DNA of 12,367 nucleotides from Clostridiales bacterium (lineage in GTDB: Bacteria > Bacillota > Clostridia > Lachnospirales > Anaerotignaceae), in contig JAJQDF010000300.1 of NCBI GenBank assembly GCA_021202325.1, positions 1 to 12,367 of the forward strand, in the 5' to 3' direction. Position 1 is the stretch's first letter, and each line of letters opens with the position of its first letter. Position numbers and translations under genes: made by a program. Shown one piece after another: positions 6,972 through 12,367 of this stretch. Under the pieces are notes generated by a model, which saw only the letters and a program-made list of their open reading frames with translations, ran no database searches and was not told the origin of the DNA.

Positions 6972-8237
6972 ATGGGAATGACAATGACACAGAAAATATT
7001 AGCGGCCCACGCAGGCGAGGAAAGCGTAAGAGCGGGACAGCTTATAGAGGCAAATCTTGATATCGTAATGGGCAACGACATTACAACGGCCGTTGCCATA
7101 AAGGAATTTGAGAAAACAGGAGCAAAAAGCGTATTTGATAAGGAAAAGGTAGTTATCGTACTTGACCACTTTACACCCAATAAGGACATTAAAGCGGCTG
7201 AGCAGTGCAAGTGTTCCAGAATATTTGCCAACAACATGGAAGTTAAAAACTTTTATGATGTAGGCCAGATGGGAATTGAGCATGCGCTTCTGCCCGAAAA
7301 AGGAATTGTTTCCTGCGGCCAGGTAATTATCGGCGCAGACAGCCACACCTGTACATACGGAGCGCTTGGCGCATTCTCCACAGGCGTTGGAAGCACAGAC
7401 ATGGCAATCGGTATGGCAACGGGCAAAGCTTGGTTCAAGGTTCCTGCCGCAATAAAATTCGTTCTTTCCGGAAAGCCTGCCAAATGGATAAGCGGCAAGG
7501 ATATTATACTTCACATCATCGGAAAAATAGGAGTTGACGGTGCATTATACAAATCCATGGAGTTTGTAGGCGATGGCATACAGTATCTTTCCATGGATGA
7601 CAGATTCACAATGGCAAACATGGCAATTGAGGCCGGTGCTAAAAACGGAATATTCCCTGCGGACGAAAAGGCCATTGCTTATGCCAAAGAGCACGGAGCA
7701 AAGGAGCCCGTTGTTTACACAGCCGACGAAGATGCCGAATATGAAGAAGTAATAACAATTGAGCTCAGCACACTCAGACCGACAATATCATATCCTCATC
7801 TGCCCGAAAACACAAAGACGGTTGACGAGGCTGTTAAGGATAAGGTAAAAATAGACCAGGTAGTAATAGGTTCATGCACAAACGGCCGCATCAACGATAT
7901 GAAAATTGCCGCTGACATTCTCAGAGGAAAACAGGTTGACAAGTCTGTAAGAACAATCGTTATTCCTGCCACACAGCAGATTTATCTTGACTGCATAAAG
8001 CTTGGCTATGCCGAGGACATCGTAAAAGCCGGAGCAATAATGAGCACACCGACCTGCGGACCTTGCCTTGGCGGACATATGGGAATACTTGCGTCAGGCG
8101 AGAGATGCGTTTCCACTACAAACAGAAACTTTGTAGGAAGAATGGGAGCTACGGATTCTGAGGTTTATCTTGCAAGCCCGGCGGTAGCTGCAGCTTCTGC
8201 ACTGACAGGCTATATCACCGATCCTGAAAATATCTGA
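6972..8237 (+). CDS. leuC: 3-isopropylmalate dehydratase large subunit
   Basis: This is the 421-residue large subunit of isopropylmalate isomerase, which converts 2-isopropylmalate to 3-isopropylmalate through dehydration and rehydration in complex with LeuD. The three cysteines that hold the [4Fe-4S] cluster are visible: Cys302 in GSCTNGR, then Cys362 and Cys365 in CGPCLGG. The N terminus [11 protein letters not shown] and the [10 protein letters not shown] and [15 protein letters not shown] stretches are typical of the aconitase superfamily. The length and start place it in the shorter LeuC class (about 420 residues) rather than the roughly 466-residue enterobacterial class. Homoaconitase is excluded mainly by the neighbours. 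AAGGAGG at 6957-6963 is a near-perfect ribosome site. The enzyme should be oxygen-sensitive, as expected in an anaerobe. Confidence 0.97.
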   Translation: MGMTMTQKILAAHAGEESVRAGQLIEANLDIVMGNDITTAVAIKEFEKTGAKSVFDKEKVVIVLDHFTPNKDIKAAEQCKCSRIFANNMEVKNFYDVGQMGIEHALLPEKGIVSCGQVIIGADSHTCTYGALGAFSTGVGSTDMAIGMATGKAWFKVPAAIKFVLSGKPAKWISGKDIILHIIGKIGVDGALYKSMEFVGDGIQYLSMDDRFTMANMAIEAGAKNGIFPADEKAIAYAKEHGAKEPVVYTADEDAEYEEVITIELSTLRPTISYPHLPENTKTVDEAVKDKVKIDQVVIGSCTNGRINDMKIAADILRGKQVDKSVRTIVIPATQQIYLDCIKLGYAEDIVKAGAIMSTPTCGPCLGGHMGILASGERCVSTTNRNFVGRMGATDSEVYLASPAVAAASALTGYITDPENI

Positions 8238-8257
8238 TAAAATGGAGGTCATAAAAC

Positions 8258-8752
8258 ATGAATGCTAACGGAAAAGTTTTTAAATACGGAGAAAATGTAG
8301 ATACTGATGTAATTATTCCTGCAAGATACTTAAATGTATCCGACGGGAACGAGCTTGCCAAATATTGTATGATAGACATAGACAAGGACTTTGTAAACAA
8401 TGTAAATGAAGGAGACATTATCGTTGCAGGCAAAAACTTCGGCTGCGGCTCATCCAGAGAGCATGCGCCCCTCGCGATAAAATGCGCCGGAATAAGCTGT
8501 GTAATCGCACCTTCATTTGCAAGAATATTCTACAGAAATTCAATCAATATCGGTCTTCCTATAATGGAGTGCACCGAGGCCGCAGAAGAGATAAATGCCG
8601 GAGATGAGGTTGCCGTTGATTTCTCAACAGGAGAGATAACTGACAAAACAACGGGCAAGACATATAAGGCTGAGCCTTTCCCTGAGTTCATGCAGAAGAT
8701 AATAGCTTCCGGCGGACTTGTAAAATATACATCGGCAAATATCAATAAGTAA
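8258..8752 (+). CDS. leuD: 3-isopropylmalate dehydratase small subunit
   Basis: This 164-residue protein is the swivel-domain partner of LeuC and completes the isomerase active site. The N-terminal [20 protein letters not shown] segment and [13 protein letters not shown] (about 59-71) are the characteristic small-subunit motifs; the SSREHA loop contributes substrate-binding residues. The length matches the short LeuD class that pairs with the LeuC type found directly upstream, and differs from the roughly 200-residue E. coli form. The ribosome site TGGAGGT (8243-8249) lies 8 bases before the ATG, and the gap to leuC is 20 bases. No truncation or missing motif is seen. Confidence 0.97.
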   Translation: MNANGKVFKYGENVDTDVIIPARYLNVSDGNELAKYCMIDIDKDFVNNVNEGDIIVAGKNFGCGSSREHAPLAIKCAGISCVIAPSFARIFYRNSINIGLPIMECTEAAEEINAGDEVAVDFSTGEITDKTTGKTYKAEPFPEFMQKIIASGGLVKYTSANINK

Positions 8753-8768
8753 GCGGAGGTAAAATAAT

Positions 8769-9842
8769 ATGGGTACATATAATATAGCAGTAATAAAGGG
8801 TGACGGAATAGGCCCTGATATAGTAGAACAGGCCGAAAAGGTAATAGCCAAGATTGGTGAAAAATTCGGCCACATATTCAATATGACCGAGGCTCTGGCA
8901 GGAGGCGCCGCAATTGATGCGGTTGGCGAGGCTCTTCCCAAAAATACAATTGACGTTTGCAAAAACAGCGATGCTGTTCTTCTCGGAGCAGTCGGCGGCC
9001 CTAAGTGGGACGGACTTGCCGGAAACAAAAGACCTGAAAGCGCACTTTTGGGCATAAGGAAACAGCTCGGACTTTACGCAAATTTGAGACCGGCCATTAT
9101 GCATAAGGCTCTCAGCAATTCCAGCCCAATCAAGCAGGAAATAATCGGCGACAACCTTGATATACTTGTAGTAAGGGAGCTTACAGGCGGTATTTATTTT
9201 GGAGAAAAAGGATACAGAGAAGGCCCCTACGGCGAGGAAGCCTATGACGTTGAAAGATACAGCCCCATGGAAATAGAAAGAATTGTCCGCATAGCCTTTG
9301 ATGCCGCCATGAAGAGAAACAAGAAGCTGACAAGTGTTGACAAGGCCAATGTACTGGAAAGCTCAAGACTTTGGAGAAAGACAGTTATTGAGATTGCCAA
9401 GGAATATCCGGAAGTAGAGCTCGACCATATGTATGTTGACAATGCTGCAATGCAGCTTGTGAGAAATCCCAAACACTTTGATGTAATAGTTACATCAAAT
9501 ATGTTCGGCGACATACTTTCCGACGAGGCAAGCCAGATAACCGGTTCCATCGGAATGCTGCCATCGGCAAGCCTTGGAGAAGGCGCCTTCGGTATGTATG
9601 AGCCTATCCATGGTTCTGCTCCCGACATAGCCGGAATGAACATAGCCAACCCTCTGGCAACAATACTTTCAATATCAATGATGTTCAAATATTCATTTGG
9701 TCTTGAAGCAGAGGCAAAGACAGTGGAGGATGCTGTTACAAAGGTTCTCGACAAAGGAATCAGAACAGTTGATATCGCCGAAGAAGGTCAGGCAAGTATT
9801 GGTACAAAGGAAATGGGCGAGGCGGTCTGCGCTGAGATTTAA
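8769..9842 (+). CDS. leuB: 3-isopropylmalate dehydrogenase
   Basis: This 357-residue enzyme oxidatively decarboxylates 3-isopropylmalate to 2-ketoisocaproate with NAD+, the last dedicated step before transamination to leucine. GDGIGP lies at residues 11-16, and the substrate/metal region includes [16 protein letters not shown]. The metal-binding aspartates can be placed at Asp224 (YVDNAAMQ), Asp248 and Asp252 ([13 protein letters not shown]); their spacing of 24 and 4 equals that of characterised bacterial enzymes. The NAD-binding stretch [14 protein letters not shown] follows. Isocitrate and tartrate dehydrogenases share the fold, but the operon settles the role. GGAGGT at 8755-8760 is the ribosome site. 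It is the last gene of leuACDB. Confidence 0.97.
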   Translation: MGTYNIAVIKGDGIGPDIVEQAEKVIAKIGEKFGHIFNMTEALAGGAAIDAVGEALPKNTIDVCKNSDAVLLGAVGGPKWDGLAGNKRPESALLGIRKQLGLYANLRPAIMHKALSNSSPIKQEIIGDNLDILVVRELTGGIYFGEKGYREGPYGEEAYDVERYSPMEIERIVRIAFDAAMKRNKKLTSVDKANVLESSRLWRKTVIEIAKEYPEVELDHMYVDNAAMQLVRNPKHFDVIVTSNMFGDILSDEASQITGSIGMLPSASLGEGAFGMYEPIHGSAPDIAGMNIANPLATILSISMMFKYSFGLEAEAKTVEDAVTKVLDKGIRTVDIAEEGQASIGTKEMGEAVCAEI

Positions 9843-9866
9843 TACCAACATTATGATATAGTGAAA

Positions 9867-9893
9867 AAGGGGTATCCGTAATGGGTACCTCTT
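9867..9893 (+). terminator. Possible weak terminator or 3' hairpin after leuB
   Basis: Eleven bases at 9867-9877 pair with 9883-9893 (two G-U pairs, 5-base loop GTAAT), 24 bases after the leuB stop. The downstream tract is AAATTTATG rather than a run of T, while an A-run lies on the 5' side. It could therefore protect the leu mRNA 3' end or terminate poorly; a good intrinsic terminator is not visible. Confidence 0.45.
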
Positions 9894-9906
9894 AAATTTA
9901 TGCTAG

Positions 9907-9935
9907 TTTACAAAATTCAGGCGAAGTGCTATACT
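9907..9935 (+). promoter_or_regulatory. Promoter of the DUF554 gene
   Basis: TTTACA (9907-9912, 5 of 6 to consensus), a 17-base spacer and TATACT (9930-9935, 5 of 6) predict a start near 9942, about 29 bases before the ATG. It lies just after the leuB hairpin, which supports an independent transcription unit. Confidence 0.75.
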
Positions 9936-9970
9936 CTTTAAATGAAAATAGGAACAAAGGGGAAAAATAA

Positions 9971-10687
9971 ATGATCGGACTTGGAGCGATTATAAATACT
10001 GTTGCCGTAATAGCGGGCAGTGCCATAGGAATATTTTTGAAAAAAGGATTGAAGGATAACATACAGAAGGCTCTGATGAGCGGATGCGGAGTAGCTACCA
10101 TATTCATAGGAGCGGCAGGAACTCTCCAGGGCATGATGACCGTAAATGACGGGGCAATAGAAACCGGCGGAAGTATGCTTTTGATATTTTCGCTGACACT
10201 GGGCAGCCTGCTGGGTGAAATAATAAATGTAGAAAAACGCATGGATTCCTTAGGAAACAGGCTGAAAAAGCTGTTCCATGCCGAAAGGGACAGCAGATTT
10301 GTGGACGGCTTTGTAAACACATCCCTTGTGATATGCGTAGGAGCCATGGCAATTGTCGGCTCGATACAGGACGGCCTGAACGGCGATGCATCAATGCTTA
10401 CGGCAAAGGCAATATTGGACTTTGTGCTTTGCATTGTTTTTGCCTCCACATACGGCATAGGGGTTATGTGCTCGGCGATACCGATATTGGTATATGAGGG
10501 TGCGATGACTTTAGTGGCTCATTTTGCAGGAAACTTTATAAGCGACACACTCATAGGCTATTTGTCCTATGTAGGCTCAGCATTGATATTCTGCGTAGGG
10601 GTAAATGTGGCCTTCGGCAACAAATTCAAGGTGGGGAATATGCTTCCGGCACTGCTAATTCCGGTATTTTACGTCATATTATTCTGA
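9971..10687 (+). CDS. DUF554 family integral membrane protein
   Basis: This 238-residue protein is almost entirely hydrophobic, with about seven or eight membrane helices at roughly 1-23, 36-55, 68-85, 115-133, 145-163, 164-185, 193-215 and 222-238. The start MIGLGAIINTVAVIAGSAIG and the conserved GSIQDGLNGD loop (about 130-139) fit the DUF554 (YdfK/YqgA-like) family. The only sizeable soluble loop is the charged segment at about 86-112 (VEKRMDSLGNRLKKLFHAER). The family's transported substrate or role is not established and I do not assign one. The gene has its own promoter and a good AAAGGGG ribosome site (9956-9962). Its stop lies six bases before the thrC -35 box. Nothing in the neighbourhood proves a link to leucine or threonine metabolism. 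Confidence 0.9.
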   Translation: MIGLGAIINTVAVIAGSAIGIFLKKGLKDNIQKALMSGCGVATIFIGAAGTLQGMMTVNDGAIETGGSMLLIFSLTLGSLLGEIINVEKRMDSLGNRLKKLFHAERDSRFVDGFVNTSLVICVGAMAIVGSIQDGLNGDASMLTAKAILDFVLCIVFASTYGIGVMCSAIPILVYEGAMTLVAHFAGNFISDTLIGYLSYVGSALIFCVGVNVAFGNKFKVGNMLPALLIPVFYVILF

Positions 10688-10693
10688 CTTTGA

Positions 10694-10722
10694 TTGACAA
10701 TAAAAATTTTGTTTAATATAAT
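10694..10722 (+). promoter_or_regulatory. Consensus promoter of thrC
   Basis: TTGACA (10694-10699), exactly 17 bases, and TATAAT (10717-10722) form a perfect sigma-70/sigma-A promoter. Transcription should start near 10729, leaving only about 34 untranslated bases. That is too short for a riboswitch or T-box, so thrC is probably expressed constitutively or controlled only by a repressor. Confidence 0.92.
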
Positions 10723-10762
10723 CAAAAAAGTAAATATAAAATCTTATTTTGAAGGGTGGCAC

Positions 10763-12235
10763 ATGATGAAGGACGTTGCATACATCGGCACAAGGGACAA
10801 AAACATAAGAATGAAAGCTTCTGAGGCTATACTGAAGGGAATTTGCCCTGATGGAGGACTGTTCATACCGGAGAAAATGCCGGTTATGGAAAAAAGCATA
10901 GACGAGCTTTCCAAAATGGATTATAGAGGACTTGCCTATGAGGTAATGAGTCTGTTTTTTACCGACTTTACAGAGGAAGAGCTTAAGTACTGCATAAATA
11001 ATGCTTATGACAGCAAATTTGATACCCCGGAAATAGCTCAGGTTGTTGAAAAGGAAGGCGTTTACTTCCTTGAGCTTTTCCATGGAAAAACAATAGCGTT
11101 TAAGGATATGGCTCTTTCGATTTTGCCTTATCTCATGAAAACATCGGCCAAGAAAAATGACATCCATAAAGAAATAGTCATACTTACGGCAACATCCGGC
11201 GATACAGGAAAGGCTGCACTGGAAGGTTTTGCTAATGTTGAGGGCACAAGGATAATTGTGTTCTTCCCCAACGGCGGCGTAAGCCCTGTTCAGAAACAGC
11301 AGATGGTAACACAGAAGGGCAAAAATGTTTGTGTAGCGGCAATAACAGGAAACTTTGACGATGCCCAGAGTGCGGTTAAATCCATATTTACCGATGCGGA
11401 AATGATAAAGGAGCTTGATGATAAGGGCTTTATGTTCTCATCGGCAAATTCTATAAATATAGGAAGACTTATTCCCCAGGTAGCCTACTACTGGTATGCT
11501 TACTGCCAGCTTGTTAAAAAGGGAAAAATCAAAGCCGGAGAAAAGATTAACTTCACTGTTCCCACAGGAAACTTCGGAAATATCCTTGCCGGATATTTTG
11601 CTAAACAGATGGGACTTCCGGTAAATAAATTTATATGCGCTTCCAACAGCAACAAGGTGCTTTATGATTTCTTCCGCACAGGAACATATGACAAAAACCG
11701 TGACTTTATGCTTACGGTCAGCCCTTCGATGGACATACTTATTTCCAGCAACCTTGAAAGACTTGTGTGCATGCTTACATCCCAGGAGGAAACAGCAGAC
11801 CTTATGAAGTCCCTTTCCGAAAAGGGTGTATACAGCATGACAGCCAAGGCTTACGACATTGTCGGCGAATATGCAAACGAGGAAGAAACATTCCAGGCCA
11901 TAAGAGTGATGTATGCCAATGCTGATTATGTTCTGGATACACATACGGCTGTTGCCTATGCTTCATATTCAAAATATGTAAGAGAGACACAGGACACAAC
12001 GCCTACGGTTATTGTTTCTACAGCAAGCCCCTATAAATTTGCCAAGGACGTATGCACTGCCATTGACGAGAAATATAAGGACTGCGATGCCTTTGAGCTT
12101 ATGGGCGAGCTTGAAAAAATAAGCGGTGTGGCTATACCTGCTCCCGTAAAGGATATCGAGAAGAGGGAAGTGCTTCATAATAACCTCTGCGAGAGAGAAA
12201 AAATAAAGGACTTTGTGAGAGATCAGCTGAAGTAA
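10763..12235 (+). CDS. thrC: Threonine synthase
   Basis: This PLP enzyme converts O-phosphohomoserine to threonine. From the ATG at 10763 it has 490 residues; the next ATG at 10766 gives 489 and is an equally possible start, with AAGGG at 10752-10756 upstream. The N-terminal domain reads YIGTRDKN, then ASEAILKGICPDGGLFIPEK, typical of the long fungal/bacterial ThrC class. The Schiff-base lysine is in HGKTIAFKDMAL (Lys114 from 10763). TATSGDTGKAALEGF is the phosphate-binding and catalytic loop, followed by FPNGGVSPVQKQQM and VPTGNFGNILAGY. The frame stays open upstream to a TTG at 10694, but that TTG is the first half of the -35 box and lies before the transcript start, so the extension is rejected. 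The gene stands alone: hom and thrB are not adjacent here. Confidence 0.96.
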   Translation: MMKDVAYIGTRDKNIRMKASEAILKGICPDGGLFIPEKMPVMEKSIDELSKMDYRGLAYEVMSLFFTDFTEEELKYCINNAYDSKFDTPEIAQVVEKEGVYFLELFHGKTIAFKDMALSILPYLMKTSAKKNDIHKEIVILTATSGDTGKAALEGFANVEGTRIIVFFPNGGVSPVQKQQMVTQKGKNVCVAAITGNFDDAQSAVKSIFTDAEMIKELDDKGFMFSSANSINIGRLIPQVAYYWYAYCQLVKKGKIKAGEKINFTVPTGNFGNILAGYFAKQMGLPVNKFICASNSNKVLYDFFRTGTYDKNRDFMLTVSPSMDILISSNLERLVCMLTSQEETADLMKSLSEKGVYSMTAKAYDIVGEYANEEETFQAIRVMYANADYVLDTHTAVAYASYSKYVRETQDTTPTVIVSTASPYKFAKDVCTAIDEKYKDCDAFELMGELEKISGVAIPAPVKDIEKREVLHNNLCEREKIKDFVRDQLK

Positions 12236-12270
12236 ACAAGACATTCCGACAAAGGAATGTATAAGTTTAC
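12232..12270 (+). terminator. Two-part hairpin overlapping the thrC stop codon
   Basis: An outer stem, GTAAAC (12232-12237) with GTTTAC (12265-12270), encloses an inner perfect 7-bp stem, ACATTCC (12241-12247) with GGAATGT (12254-12260). An AAG/ATAA internal loop separates them. The TAA stop is inside the outer 5' arm. No T-run follows, so intrinsic termination is doubtful; transcript 3'-end stabilisation is as likely. Confidence 0.5.
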
Positions 12271-12307
12271 ACACAAAACTCTATTGTAGCTATAAAGTAG
12301 CTGAGGT

Positions 12308-12337
12308 TTGAAAATGCGTACAAAAAGAGGATAAAAT
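12308..12337 (+). promoter_or_regulatory. Candidate promoter for a gene beyond the right edge
   Basis: TTGAAA (12308-12313) and TAAAAT (12332-12337) are separated by 18 bases, each 5 of 6 to consensus. The -10 lies within the left arm of the inverted repeat at 12328-12360. No gene starts within the window after it, so this rests on motif match only. Confidence 0.4.
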
Positions 12338-12360
12338 TTTAAGAATTAAAATTTTATTCT
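12328..12360. repeat. AT-rich 15-bp inverted repeat near the right edge
   Basis: Bases 12328-12342 are complementary to 12346-12360 (one G-U pair, 3-base loop GAA). The central 12 bp are perfect and made only of A and T. It could be a bidirectional terminator, an operator over the -10 box, or the end of an element that continues outside the window. Confidence 0.6.
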
Positions 12361-12367
12361 GAAAACT

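Noticed and set aside
9898..10458. Minus-strand open frame (186 codons) opposite the DUF554 gene
   Set aside because: It mirrors a well-supported membrane protein with its own promoter and ribosome site; the antisense product shows no family features.
12314..12334. Six-codon frame MRTKRG with GAGG upstream as a regulatory leader peptide
   Set aside because: It is too short to judge, its codons do not fit a clear attenuation scheme, and the same bases match a promoter spacer better.

Overview
The window looks like chromosomal DNA of a low-GC Gram-positive anaerobe of the class Clostridia, possibly Lachnospiraceae or a relative. The grounds are the AGA/ATA-rich codon use, the strong AAGGAGG-like ribosome sites, the mutL-miaA-ynbB order, a T-box leader in front of the leucine genes, and consensus -35/-10 promoters with 17-nt spacers. 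All genes read on the + strand. Most of it is housekeeping and amino-acid biosynthesis. I found no CRISPR array, transposase, tRNA, rRNA, phage gene or defence system.

Region 1 (1-4642) is a tightly packed operon. It holds the 3' half of mutL (mismatch-repair endonuclease), miaA (tRNA dimethylallyltransferase), a PLP-dependent YnbB/methionine-gamma-lyase-like protein overlapping miaA by 4 bases, and a secreted D-Ala-D-Ala carboxypeptidase with a C-terminal membrane anchor and polybasic tail. Hfq, which in many Firmicutes lies between miaA and ynbB, is absent from that position.

Region 2 (4643-5291) is 649 bases of non-coding regulatory DNA. A promoter (TTGACA-17-TAGTAT) leads into a complete T-box riboswitch with a CUC (Leu) specifier, a UGGU tRNA-acceptor bulge and a mutually exclusive antiterminator/terminator pair. 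The terminator is followed by about 255 bases of unexplained sequence before the leuA ribosome site. This block has several hairpins, a short minus-strand open frame and a texture unlike its surroundings, and is the least explained part of the window.

Region 3 (5292-9842) is the complete leucine branch, leuA-leuC-leuD-leuB, with gaps of 16-20 bases and a good ribosome site for each gene. Together the four enzymes turn 2-ketoisovalerate and acetyl-CoA into 2-ketoisocaproate. The T-box should switch them on when tRNA-Leu is uncharged. LeuA is of the long yeast/actinobacterial type, while LeuC and LeuD are of the shorter type.

Region 4 (9843-12367) holds a weak hairpin after leuB, then two single-gene units with their own promoters: a DUF554 membrane protein and thrC (threonine synthase). 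The thrC promoter is perfect consensus and shows that an upstream in-frame TTG start is false, because that TTG is part of the -35 box. The last 130 bases carry a hairpin overlapping the thrC stop codon, and an AT-rich 15-bp inverted repeat that covers a candidate -10 box for whatever lies to the right.
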